A stretch of DNA of 5,293 bases from Terriglobales bacterium (GCA_015655365.1 JAATFE010000517.1:1-5293), one strand, 5' to 3'; shown: positions 1-5,293, numbered from the stretch's first letter. A program made the numbers and translations. Notes: generated by a model from the letters alone, not told the origin.

Positions 1-414
1 AACCAGATCAAGCTGGAAAACCTCTACACCACCAGCCAGGTTCTGGGCCAGATCATCACCTTCCGCCCCTCGCCCAACAAGGCGATTGTGGGCAGCAACG
101 CTTTTGCGCACGAGTCCGGCATTCACCAGCACGGCATGTTGGCCAATCCGCTCTGCTACGAGATCATGACTCCCGCGCTGGTGGGCGTGGCCAAGACGCA
201 CCTGGTGCTGGGCAAGCACTCGGGACGCGCGGCGCTGCGGCACCGGCTGGAACAGTTGGGATTCACGCTCTCCCGCGAGGAGTTGCAGCAGACCTATTAC
301 CGCTTTGTAGCCCTGGCCGATCGCAAGAAGAATATCTACGACCAGGACCTGATCGGGTTGGTGCCCGACCCGATTCGCGAGACGCGCCGCGAGCCGGTTT
401 CGGAACTGGACTAA
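1..414 (+). CDS. leuA: 2-isopropylmalate synthase, C-terminal part (5' end outside window)
   Basis: LeuA condenses acetyl-CoA with 2-ketoisovalerate, the first committed step of leucine synthesis, in the cytoplasm. The reading frame is open from base 1 and gives 137 residues before TAA at 412-414; the upstream TIM-barrel part is cut off. Visible family motifs are NAFAHESGIHQHGM (fragment residues 33-46), YEIMTP (53-58), LGKHSGRAAL (70-79) and ADRKKNIYDQDL (106-117). These are the post-barrel subdomains typical of bacterial LeuA, and the first two resemble E. coli LeuA closely. The oddity is the end: the protein stops about 20 residues after the ADRKK helix, where typical LeuA continues for roughly 130 residues into the leucine-binding regulatory domain. 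No such domain is recognisable in any + frame downstream. The tail is charged and proline-containing (PDPIRETRREPVSELD). The stop overlaps the next gene's ATG by one base. A citramalate synthase or another DRE-TIM paralogue is less likely given the adjacent leuBCD and the motif match, but the substrate-binding half cannot be seen. Confidence 0.93.
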   Translation, partial: NQIKLENLYTTSQVLGQIITFRPSPNKAIVGSNAFAHESGIHQHGMLANPLCYEIMTPALVGVAKTHLVLGKHSGRAALRHRLEQLGFTLSREELQQTYYRFVALADRKKNIYDQDLIGLVPDPIRETRREPVSELD

Positions 415-710
415 TGAAGAAGCGCCTTTTTGCACGCCTCGCATGGACGGGGATTGCGTCTCCTTTACTCATGTTGCTGGCGTTCGAAATGAACGGAACC
501 AGATTCGATTGGCTAGCGGCTCCGTTGTATGCGCCGGGCCTGATGATCGCTCCCATGATTTCTCGCCTGGGCGGTCACGCAGGCAACTTAGAGATCGATC
601 TGCAGATTGCGTTTGGCCTGAACTTTGTTTTTATCTGGATCGCATTGATCTTGGTTTTGGGATTGGTCGAGAGGTTGATCGCTCGATCCAGGCTCAAGGC
701 CGCGCAGTAA
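414..710 (+). CDS. Small predicted two-helix membrane protein, unknown function
   Basis: I do not recognise this 98-residue protein. It has a basic N-terminus (MKKRLFAR), a hydrophobic segment at residues 9-24, a second moderately hydrophobic stretch at 34-49 containing PLYAPGLMIAPM, and a strong membrane segment at 64-85. The tail is basic (R87, R91, R93, K95). The positive-inside rule suggests two membrane spans with both ends in the cytoplasm, with the middle stretch lying outside or re-entrant. The ATG is fused to the leuA stop (TAATG), so translation probably depends on coupling; only weak GGA triplets at 402-404 and 408-410 could act as ribosome binding site. Base composition looks less GC-rich than the flanking leu genes. 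It sits where the LeuA regulatory domain would otherwise be encoded, but it shows no resemblance to that domain. From general memory, small hypothetical two-span proteins of this layout are common in Acidobacteriota; I cannot name a family. Function should not be inferred from position alone. Confidence 0.62.
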   Translation: MKKRLFARLAWTGIASPLLMLLAFEMNGTRFDWLAAPLYAPGLMIAPMISRLGGHAGNLEIDLQIAFGLNFVFIWIALILVLGLVERLIARSRLKAAQ

Positions 711-723
711 CCAATTACTGAAG

Positions 724-756
724 ACTGATCCCTGATCTCAAGATCTCCGATCTCTG
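724..756 (+). repeat. GATCTC-type short repeat upstream of leuB, copy 1
   Basis: This stretch is built from degenerate units of about 8-9 bases around TGATCTC/CGATCTC and ends right at the leuB ribosome binding site. It resembles the stretch at 4292-4323 upstream of ilvB, with the same opening (ACYGATCYCTGATCTC), and each lies directly before a Shine-Dalgarno sequence. On the minus strand it reads as repeats of GAGATC, giving spurious peptides such as EIRDQ. It may be a dispersed low-complexity repeat or a shared leader element. Confidence 0.6.
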
Positions 757-763
757 GAAAGAG
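756..763 (+). promoter_or_regulatory. Ribosome binding site of leuB
   Basis: GGAAAGAG lies 5 bases before the ATG at 769 and supports that start. The protein then begins directly with the expected LeuB N-terminal strand ([14 protein letters not shown]). Confidence 0.65.
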
Positions 764-768
764 TACGA

Positions 769-1860
769 ATGAAGCTGAAAATTTTGGTAGTAGCGGGCGA
801 CGGTATCGGCCCCGAAGTAACAAACGAAGCCGTCGCCATCCTCAAGGAAGTGGCGGCGATTGGCGGCCATGAGTTCACGTTCAGCGAGCGCCGCATTGGC
901 GGCGTGGCCATTGTGAAGGACGGCACGCCCCTGCCCAAAGAGACCATCGAGGCCGCGCTGGCCTCCGATGCCGTGCTGCTGGGCGCGGTGGGCGGCAACG
1001 AGTTCAATTCCCTTCCCCCAGACAAGCGGCCCGAGGCCGGCCTGTTGGGAATTCGCACCGTTCTGGGCGGCTTCGCCAACCTGCGCCCTTCGTTTGCTTT
1101 CAAGGAACTGACCGTCAACAGCCCGCTGCGGCCTGAAGTCATCGACGGCACGGACATTCTGTTTGTCCGCGAACTGCTGGGCGGCCTCTACTTTGGCAAG
1201 CCGCGGGAGTGGAATCGCGAAGCCGGCGAAGCCTGGAACACCATGCGCTACACCAAGGGCGAAGTGGTTCGCGTGGCGCGCATTGCCTTCGAATTGGCCC
1301 GCAAGCGGCGCAAGAAGGTGACCAGCGTCGACAAAGCCAACGTGCTTGAGGTTTCGCAACTGTGGCGCGCCACGGTGACCGAAGTGGCCAAGGATTTCCC
1401 CGATGTGGAGCTCGAACACCAGTATGTGGATGCGATGTCCATGCACCTGATGTTCCGTCCGCGCACCTTCGACGTGGTGGTGACGGAAAACCTGTTTGGC
1501 GACATTTTGAGCGACGAGGGCGGCGTCATCACCGGTTCGCTGGGCATGTTGCCCTCGGCCACCATCGGCGGCAAGGTCAATCTTTTTGAGCCGGTTCACG
1601 GCTCCGCGCCGGACATTGCAGGCAAGGGGCTAGCCAATCCTCTGGGCGCAATCCTGAGCGCGGCGCTGATTCTGCGCCACTCGGCGGGGCTGGAAGCAGA
1701 GGCCGCGGCGGTGGAGAAGGCCGTGCGCAAGGTGCTGGAGCAGGGCTTCCGCACGCCGGATTTGGCCCGCGACAATCCGCAGGGGTTCCCGGTGCTTTCG
1801 ACTACCGAGATGGGCGCTAAAGTGCGCGAGATGGTCAAGACTTTGCTGGTGACGGCGTAA
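769..1860 (+). CDS. leuB: 3-isopropylmalate dehydrogenase
   Basis: LeuB is a cytoplasmic NAD-dependent, divalent-metal-requiring enzyme that oxidises and decarboxylates (2R,3S)-3-isopropylmalate to 2-ketoisocaproate. The 363-residue product is the normal length for the family. Visible motifs are the N-terminal GDGIGPEV (residues 10-17), the substrate-arginine region ending in NLRP (R106), [14 protein letters not shown] with the conserved tyrosine (Y141), VDKANVLE with the catalytic lysine (K189), YVDAMSMHL with a metal-binding aspartate (D221), and [15 protein letters not shown] with the other acidic residues (D245, D249). The NAD-binding loop [14 protein letters not shown] spans 274-287 and is followed by [19 protein letters not shown] rather than NADP use is expected for this subfamily. 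All catalytic residues I can check are present. The gene is 58 bases from the upstream small membrane-protein gene, close enough for the same transcript, but 178 repeat-filled bases from leuC. The start at 769 is supported by the Shine-Dalgarno and by family alignment. Isocitrate or tartrate dehydrogenase relatives are unlikely given the leuCD neighbours. Confidence 0.98.
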   Translation: MKLKILVVAGDGIGPEVTNEAVAILKEVAAIGGHEFTFSERRIGGVAIVKDGTPLPKETIEAALASDAVLLGAVGGNEFNSLPPDKRPEAGLLGIRTVLGGFANLRPSFAFKELTVNSPLRPEVIDGTDILFVRELLGGLYFGKPREWNREAGEAWNTMRYTKGEVVRVARIAFELARKRRKKVTSVDKANVLEVSQLWRATVTEVAKDFPDVELEHQYVDAMSMHLMFRPRTFDVVVTENLFGDILSDEGGVITGSLGMLPSATIGGKVNLFEPVHGSAPDIAGKGLANPLGAILSAALILRHSAGLEAEAAAVEKAVRKVLEQGFRTPDLARDNPQGFPVLSTTEMGAKVREMVKTLLVTA

Positions 1861-1866
1861 AGATTT

Positions 1867-1919
1867 GTGGTTTCCCATCCTTGCCGCAAAAACAAAGGCG
1901 CGGCAAGGATGGGCACCCA
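1867..1919. repeat. Hairpin element with AAAAAC loop, copy 1 (downstream of leuB)
   Basis: A perfect 14-bp stem pairs 1874-1887 (CCCATCCTTGCCGC) with 1900-1913, around a 12-base loop that begins AAAAAC. Outside it, GTG at 1867-1869 can pair with CAC at 1914-1916, leaving an unpaired GTTT on the 5' side. A second element at 4169-4208 has the same flanks (GTGSTYTCCCA on the left, GGGCACCCA on the right) and the same loop start, but a different stem. No T-run follows the stem on either strand, so it is a poor classical intrinsic terminator. It is more likely a dispersed REP-like element, though it could affect transcription or mRNA stability between leuB and leuC. Confidence 0.8.
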
Positions 1920-1937
1920 GCAGTTGTGGGTAACGCG

Positions 1938-1973
1938 GGTCCTTCGACTCGCTGCGCTCGCTCAGGATGACAG
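1938..1973. repeat. Dispersed intergenic repeat (LSERSESKDPR type)
   Basis: The stretch GGTCCTTCGACTCGCTGCG continues to CTCAGGATGACAG. Its reverse complement translates as ILSERSESKDPR, a peptide known from many spurious database ORFs because this DNA repeat is scattered widely in several bacterial genomes. It contains internal direct copies of CTCGCT (separated by GCG) and an imperfect outer dyad (TCCT / AGGA). It is non-coding and lies between the hairpin at 1867-1919 and leuC. Identification of the family is from memory; copy number elsewhere in this genome is unknown. Confidence 0.72.
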
Positions 1974-2029
1974 CATTTGTTTTATGACAGAACTTTGGTT
2001 TTGCGGCACGATACAACGATTTGAAACAA

Positions 2030-2036
2030 GGGTGAT
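2030..2036 (+). promoter_or_regulatory. Ribosome binding site of leuC
   Basis: GGGTGAT matches the 3' half of the anti-Shine-Dalgarno complement (AGGAGGTGAT) and places the GG pair six bases before the ATG at 2039. It is only moderately strong, but no better start lies nearby and the family N-terminus ([13 protein letters not shown]) follows at once. Confidence 0.5.
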
Positions 2037-2038
2037 CC

Positions 2039-3484
2039 ATGAGTTCCGAACCGAAAACATTATTTGAGAAGGTATGGGAGCAGCATGTGGTGGTCGAGCC
2101 CAAGGGCGAACCCACCGTGCTCTACATCGACCTGCAACTGCTGCACGAAGTGACTTCGCCGCAGGCGTTTGAAGGCCTTCGCCTGGCTGGGCGCAAGGTG
2201 CGCCGTCCCGACCGTTCGGTGGCCACCGTGGATCACAACATTCCCACCACGCTCGAAGGCCGGCTGCACATTGTGGATCAGATTGCGGCCAAGCAGATGA
2301 CCGCGCTGCGCAAAAACTGCGCCGACTTTGGCATCGAGCTTTTCGACGTGAACTCGCCCGACCAGGGCGTTGTCCACGTGGTTGGGCCGGAATTGGGATT
2401 TACCAAACCGGGCATGACTATTGTCTGCGGCGACTCGCACACCTCGACGCACGGTGCATTTGGCGCGCTGGCTTTCGGCATCGGCACCAGCGAAGTGGAG
2501 CATGTGCTGGCCACGCAAACACTGCCGCAGTCCACGCCCAAAACCTTCCGCATCTCGGTCGAGGGTGAGCTGCAACACGGCGTCACGGCCAAGGACATTA
2601 TCCTGGCCATCATCGGCAAGATCGGCACCGACGGCGCTACGGGCTGCGTGATTGAGTACGCAGGCTCGGCGATTCGCTCGCTCTCGATGGAAGGCCGCAT
2701 GACGGTCTGCAACATGAGCATCGAGGCCGGCGCGCGCGCGGGCATGATCGCTCCCGACGCAACGACCTTTGCTTACCTCAAGGGCCGCCGCCACTCGCCC
2801 AAGGGCGCGGAGTGGGAGCAGGCGGTTGCGGAGTGGAGCAAGCTCACGACCGATCCCGGCGCAAAGTTCGACCGTGAACTCGTGATCGACGGCAGCACGC
2901 TGGAGCCTTATGTGAGCTGGGGAACCAGCCCCGGCATGGTGGCTCCCATCACCGCCAAGGTGCCCGATCCCGCGGCTGCGGCCACGGAAATCGAGCGCAA
3001 CGGATTCAAGAGGGCGCTCGAATACATGGGCCTGAAGGCCGGCACGCCGCTCGAAGAAGTTTCCATCGACCGCGTCTTTATTGGCTCCTGCACCAACGGC
3101 CGCATCGAAGACATGCGCGCCGCGGCTCGCGTTGCCAGGGGCTACAAGGTTTCGACGCACGTCAACGCAATGGTGGTTCCCGGTTCTCATGCCGTGAAGG
3201 AACAGGCCGAAGCTGAGGGCCTGGACCGCATCTTCCGCGAAGCTGGATTCGAGTGGCGCGAGCCAGGCTGTTCGATGTGCCTGGCCATGAACCCCGACGT
3301 TCTGGCGCCGGGCGAGCGTTGCGCGTCGACATCGAACCGCAACTTTGAAGGCCGCCAGGGACGCGACAGCCGCACTCATCTGGTCTCGCCTGAGATGGCA
3401 GCGGCAGCCGCTATTGCAGGGCACTTTGTCGACATTCGCACATGGAAAGTAAACGAACTGGCAACGCCGGAGGTGAAGGCCTAA
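2039..3484 (+). CDS. leuC: 3-isopropylmalate dehydratase large subunit
   Basis: LeuC carries the [4Fe-4S] cluster of isopropylmalate isomerase, which with LeuD converts 2-isopropylmalate to 3-isopropylmalate through dehydration and rehydration. The 481-residue product is slightly longer than the usual 466-472. Visible aconitase-superfamily motifs are [12 protein letters not shown] near the N-terminus, [44 protein letters not shown], and [12 protein letters not shown]. The three cluster-ligand cysteines are present: C351 in IGSCTNGR and C411/C414 in [22 protein letters not shown] follows, which is typical of LeuC. The stop overlaps the leuD ATG in a TAATG arrangement, so the two subunits are translationally coupled, fitting their obligate heterodimer. 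The separate large/small subunit organisation and the sequence indicate the bacterial LeuC type rather than the homoaconitase-like archaeal type. Long ORFs on the opposite strand here are codon-bias shadows. Confidence 0.98.
   Translation: MSSEPKTLFEKVWEQHVVVEPKGEPTVLYIDLQLLHEVTSPQAFEGLRLAGRKVRRPDRSVATVDHNIPTTLEGRLHIVDQIAAKQMTALRKNCADFGIELFDVNSPDQGVVHVVGPELGFTKPGMTIVCGDSHTSTHGAFGALAFGIGTSEVEHVLATQTLPQSTPKTFRISVEGELQHGVTAKDIILAIIGKIGTDGATGCVIEYAGSAIRSLSMEGRMTVCNMSIEAGARAGMIAPDATTFAYLKGRRHSPKGAEWEQAVAEWSKLTTDPGAKFDRELVIDGSTLEPYVSWGTSPGMVAPITAKVPDPAAAATEIERNGFKRALEYMGLKAGTPLEEVSIDRVFIGSCTNGRIEDMRAAARVARGYKVSTHVNAMVVPGSHAVKEQAEAEGLDRIFREAGFEWREPGCSMCLAMNPDVLAPGERCASTSNRNFEGRQGRDSRTHLVSPEMAAAAAIAGHFVDIRTWKVNELATPEVKA
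3469..3476 (+). promoter_or_regulatory. Strong ribosome binding site inside leuC that sets the leuD start
   Basis: GGAGGTGA lies 7 bases before the ATG at 3484 and is the best Shine-Dalgarno in the window. It decides against the in-frame ATG at 3442, which lies within leuC, has no such site, and would add 14 residues unlike LeuD. Confidence 0.85.
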
Positions 3485-4095
3485 TGGAAAAGTTCACAAC
3501 TCTCACATCGCTGGCCATGCCGCTCGACCGCGCCAATGTCGATACGGACCAAATCATTCCCAAGCAGTTTTTGAAGCGCGTGGAGCGCACCGGCTACGGC
3601 GATTTTCTGTTTTTCGATTGGCGGCAGACGCCCGAAGGCAAGCCCGTCGCCGCGTTTGTGCTCAACGATCCGCGTTACAAGGGCGCGCAGATTCTGGTGG
3701 CGGGCAAGAATTTTGCCTGCGGATCGAGCCGCGAACACGCCGCCTGGGCTCTTTCAGACTTCGGCTTCCGCGTGGTCATTGCACCGACGTTTGCCGACAT
3801 TTTCTTTTCAAACGCGGGAAAGAACGGTATTGTGCTGGCGCGGTTGAGCGAAGCGCAGGTCGCCACGCTGCTGAACAACGCCCAGACCATTCCCGGCTAC
3901 AAGCTGACCGTCTCGCTGGAAGAGCAGACGGTGATCGACAGCCGGGGCTTCAAGGCGAGTTTCGAGGTCGATCCGTTCCGCAAGTATTGCCTGCTCGAAG
4001 GACTCGACGACATCGGCCTGACCCTGCGGCACGCCGCAGAGCTGGACGCGTTCGAAGCAAAGCACGACGAAGCGGGATGGTTGAGGGCGAAGTGA
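3484..4095 (+). CDS. leuD: 3-isopropylmalate dehydratase small subunit
   Basis: LeuD is the swivel-domain partner of LeuC in isopropylmalate isomerase and supplies substrate-binding residues. Starting at 3484 it has 203 residues, the usual length. Visible motifs are LDRANVDTDQIIPKQFLKR (residues 14-32), GYGDFLFFDWR (37-47), the signature NFACGSSREHAAWAL (76-90), and APTFADIFFSNAGKNG further on. The C-terminus has FRKYCLLEGLDDIGLTL, normal for the enterobacterial-type LeuD. A longer reading frame begins at 3442 inside leuC, but the Shine-Dalgarno at 3469-3476 and the family N-terminus ([22 protein letters not shown]) favour 3484. The one-base overlap with leuC implies coupled synthesis of the two subunits. 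The stop at 4093-4095 is followed within about ten bases by the nested inverted-repeat region. Nothing looks broken. Confidence 0.98.
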   Translation: MEKFTTLTSLAMPLDRANVDTDQIIPKQFLKRVERTGYGDFLFFDWRQTPEGKPVAAFVLNDPRYKGAQILVAGKNFACGSSREHAAWALSDFGFRVVIAPTFADIFFSNAGKNGIVLARLSEAQVATLLNNAQTIPGYKLTVSLEEQTVIDSRGFKASFEVDPFRKYCLLEGLDDIGLTLRHAAELDAFEAKHDEAGWLRAK

Positions 4096-4144
4096 AAGCG
4101 GTAACAGCGGAGCTAGCTGTTAGCGGAGTTAGCACGCGAGTTCG

Positions 4145-4251
4145 CTAGTACCGTGTCCATGTAAATTCGTGCTCTCCCAGGTCCCAAAAACGGGACCTGG
4201 GGCACCCATTTTCCTGGGCTTGAATAGGAAATCACGAGGACACGGTACTAG
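4145..4251. mobile_element. Possible MITE: terminal inverted repeats with CTAG flanks
   Basis: CTAGTACCGTGTCC at 4145-4158 is the perfect reverse complement of 4238-4251; one more G:C pair extends it outward (4144/4252). Read as a transposable element, this is a 99-base core at 4149-4247 with 10-bp terminal repeats (TACCGTGTCC) and a 4-bp CTAG duplication on each side. CTAG is compatible with the YTAR target of the IS5 group, but the terminal repeat has not been matched to any IS. It encodes nothing. Because CTAG is itself palindromic, the duplication cannot be told apart from two extra paired bases on this evidence alone, so the call is tentative. Confidence 0.42.
4169..4208. repeat. Hairpin element with AAAAAC loop, copy 2
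   Basis: A perfect 10-bp stem (4176-4185, CCCAGGTCCC, with 4192-4201) closes a 6-base AAAAAC loop. GTGC at 4169-4172 can pair with GCAC at 4202-4205, leaving TCT bulged on the 5' side. Flanks and loop match the element at 1867-1919, while most of the stem sequence differs yet stays fully complementary. It is nested inside the possible MITE. A short ATTTTCC follows eight bases later, too weak to call a terminator. Confidence 0.8.
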
Positions 4252-4291
4252 CTCCGCTAACAACGCTAACTCCGCTGCTGAAAACTGCACT

Positions 4292-4323
4292 ACCGATCTC
4301 TGATCTCTGACCCCTGATCTCTA
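4292..4323 (+). repeat. GATCTC-type short repeat upstream of ilvB, copy 2
   Basis: It consists of degenerate repeats of CGATCTC / TGATCTC / TGACCCC ending two bases before the ilvB Shine-Dalgarno. It aligns with the copy at 724-756 over nearly its whole length with few mismatches. On the minus strand it yields the spurious peptide SEIRDR. It could be a dispersed simple repeat or a shared leader of leuB and ilvB; leuC lacks it. Confidence 0.6.
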
Positions 4324-4324
4324 C

Positions 4325-4331
4325 AAAGGAG
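4325..4331 (+). promoter_or_regulatory. Ribosome binding site of ilvB
   Basis: AAAGGAG lies 6 bases before the ATG at 4338. It sets the start upstream of a roughly 19-residue N-terminal stretch (MGSNANTQASNAHL and onward) that precedes the conserved LTGAEIVW. Confidence 0.8.
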
Positions 4332-4337
4332 TTCCCC

Positions 4338-5293
4338 ATGGGAAGCAACGCAAACACGCAAGCATCGAATGCCCATCTCACGACTCCCACCCGCCTGACT
4401 GGGGCGGAGATCGTTTGGGCCACGCTGGTGGGCGAGGGCGTTACCGACGTCTTCGGCTATCCGGGCGGCGCTATTCTGCCGGTCTACGACGCGCTGCGCA
4501 AGTTTCCCATTCATCACACCCTGGTGCGCCACGAGCAGGGCGCCTCGCACATGGCCGACGGCTATGCGCGCGCCTCGGGCAAGGTGGGCGTCTGCGTGGC
4601 GACCAGCGGCCCCGGCGCCACCAACCTGGTGACCGGCATCGCCACGGCCATGCTGGACTCGATTCCGATGGTCTGCATTACCGGCCAGGTTTCAAGCAAG
4701 GTGCTGGGCACCGACGCCTTTCAGGAAGTGGACATCACCGGCATCACGCTGCCGGTAACCAAGCACAACTTCCTCGTCAATTGCGCGAAAGACATTGCTC
4801 CGGCGCTGCGCTACGCCTTCCAGATCGCCAAATCCGGCCGGCCCGGCCCGGTGCTGGTGGATATTACCAAGGACGCGCAGCAGGCCACGGCTATCTTCGA
4901 CTTTGCCGCCGCCAAGCCCAAGCCTTATCGGCCTCATCCCATGCTGCATGTGGACGATGCCGGTTTGGAGCAAGCCGCAGAACTGATTCGCAACGCCAAG
5001 CGCCCGGTGATTTTGGCCGGGCACGGCGTCATCGAATCCGGCGCCATGGAACAGATCCGCACCCTGGCCGAGCGTGCGCAGATTCCCGTGGGGCTGACGC
5101 TGCTGGGACTGGGCGCTTTCCCTGCCTCGCACGCGCTGAACCTGGGCATGATGGGCATGCACGGCGAGGCATGGGTCAACCACGCCATTCAGGAAGCCGA
5201 TTTGCTGATTGCCTGCGGCATGAGGTTCGACGATCGCGTCACCGGCACGCTCGCGACCTATGCGCAGAAGGCCAAGAAGATTCACATCGAAGT
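4338..5293 (+). CDS. ilvB: Acetolactate synthase large (catalytic) subunit, 5' part (3' end outside window)
   Basis: IlvB is a thiamine-diphosphate and FAD enzyme that joins two pyruvates to 2-acetolactate (valine, leucine) or pyruvate with 2-ketobutyrate (isoleucine). The frame is open from the ATG at 4338 to the window edge, giving 318 complete codons of about 560-600 expected. Visible features are LTGAEIVWATLVGEGV, then FGYPGGAILPVYDAL (residues 39-53), the catalytic glutamate E66 in RHEQGASHMADGYAR, and TSGPGATNLVTGIATA (89-104). PMVCITGQV and GTDAFQEVDITGIT (124-137) follow; their residues line the active-site and herbicide-binding region in known enzymes. SGRPGPVLVDITKD ends the PYR domain. 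The FAD-binding middle domain starts near PVILAGHGV and includes GMMGMHGEAWVNHAI and CGMRFDDRVTG. The ThDP-binding C-terminal domain lies beyond the window. The anabolic AHAS type fits better than the catabolic AlsS type, judging by motifs and context. The N-terminus has about 19 residues of unconserved Asn/Thr/Ala-rich sequence, which is common in this family. It lies 242 bases after leuD. Confidence 0.97.
   Translation, partial: MGSNANTQASNAHLTTPTRLTGAEIVWATLVGEGVTDVFGYPGGAILPVYDALRKFPIHHTLVRHEQGASHMADGYARASGKVGVCVATSGPGATNLVTGIATAMLDSIPMVCITGQVSSKVLGTDAFQEVDITGITLPVTKHNFLVNCAKDIAPALRYAFQIAKSGRPGPVLVDITKDAQQATAIFDFAAAKPKPYRPHPMLHVDDAGLEQAAELIRNAKRPVILAGHGVIESGAMEQIRTLAERAQIPVGLTLLGLGAFPASHALNLGMMGMHGEAWVNHAIQEADLLIACGMRFDDRVTGTLATYAQKAKKIHIE

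Larger units (their letters stand above)
4106..4276. repeat. Outer inverted repeat enclosing the leuD-ilvB repeat cluster
   Basis: The left arm at 4106-4128 (starts AGCGGAGCTAGC) is the imperfect reverse complement of the right arm at 4252-4276 (ends CTAACTCCGCT); they differ by two extra bases and one substitution. The left arm also belongs to a direct repeat: 4106-4117 and 4122-4133 match at 11 of 12 positions (AGCGGAGYTAGC). Removing the inner element at 4149-4251 would leave a simple hairpin with a loop of about 20 bases. No open reading frame of note lies within, and no T-run follows that would make it an intrinsic terminator. Confidence 0.75.

Noticed and set aside
706..719. Small AGTAA/TTACT dyad at the end of the membrane-protein gene
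   Set aside because: Only five A/T-rich base pairs with a four-base loop and no T-run; expected by chance.
443..721. Alternative frame overlapping the small membrane-protein gene
   Set aside because: It lacks a ribosome binding site and hydrophobic or domain pattern; the frame at 414 has membrane segments and coupling to leuA.
715..1599. A 294-codon minus-strand frame across leuB
   Set aside because: Same shadow effect over an intact leuB; low-complexity composition and no motif or convincing ribosome binding site.
1874..1913. Intrinsic terminator after leuB
   Set aside because: The stem is strong but is not followed by a T-run on either strand, and the same element type recurs as a repeat upstream of ilvB.
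1984..2017. Possible sigma-70 promoter for leuC (ATGACA and a TACAAC-like -10)
   Set aside because: The spacing is about 22 bases and the -10 match is poor; not enough to annotate.
1630..2115. Minus-strand 161-codon frame containing LSERSESKDPR
   Set aside because: It is stitched together from antisense leuB, two non-coding repeats and antisense leuC; a classic spurious ORF.
2060..3424. A 454-codon open frame on the minus strand across leuC
   Set aside because: It is antisense to a leuC with all catalytic motifs, its translation is His/Arg/Ala-rich with no recognisable domain, and such frames arise from GC-rich codon bias.
3442..3483. Earlier in-frame ATG for leuD
   Set aside because: It would add residues unlike any LeuD and has no Shine-Dalgarno, while GGAGGTGA at 3469-3476 precedes the ATG at 3484.
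4159..4164. Minimal ATG-TAA start-stop and a search for an amino-acid-rich leader peptide before ilvB
   Set aside because: No Shine-Dalgarno precedes the ATG-TAA, and no Leu/Val/Ile-rich short frame is seen in 4096-4337, so classical attenuation is not supported.

Overview
The window is a GC-rich (about 60% by eye) bacterial chromosomal segment carrying branched-chain amino acid biosynthesis genes, all on the + strand. In order it holds the 3' end of leuA, a small unrecognised membrane-protein gene, leuB, leuC, leuD, and the 5' part of ilvB (acetolactate synthase large subunit), which runs off the right edge. The most likely source is an Acidobacteriota bacterium (Terriglobia-like). That rests on the type of dispersed intergenic repeats, including one whose reverse strand reads LSERSESKDPR, and on the general look of the proteins; it is an inference and no 16S or other marker is present.

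Region by region: 1-414 is the leuA 3' end, which stops soon after the catalytic-core subdomains and shows no C-terminal leucine-binding regulatory domain. 414-710 is a 98-residue predicted two-helix membrane protein whose ATG overlaps the leuA stop by one base. 711-768 is a short gap with a GATCTC-type repeat and the leuB ribosome binding site. 769-1860 is leuB. 1861-2038 holds a 14-bp perfect hairpin and the LSERSESKDPR repeat. 2039-3484 and 3484-4095 are leuC and leuD, again joined by a TAATG overlap. 4096-4337 is almost filled by a three-layer nested inverted repeat, followed by a second GATCTC-type repeat and a clear Shine-Dalgarno. 4338 to the end is ilvB.

Together the genes cover most of the leucine branch. 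LeuA condenses 2-ketoisovalerate with acetyl-CoA, LeuCD isomerises 2-isopropylmalate to 3-isopropylmalate, and LeuB oxidises it to the 2-ketoisocaproate precursor. IlvB catalyses the upstream step shared with valine and isoleucine.

The genes are conventional. The unusual content is the apparently truncated architecture of LeuA, the membrane-protein gene tightly coupled to it, and the intergenic repeats. Two hairpins 2.3 kb apart share the loop AAAAAC and conserved flanks but have entirely different, fully complementary stems. One of them sits inside a possible MITE with CTAG duplications, which itself lies inside an older inverted repeat. I found no convincing new defence, mobile or enzymatic system.
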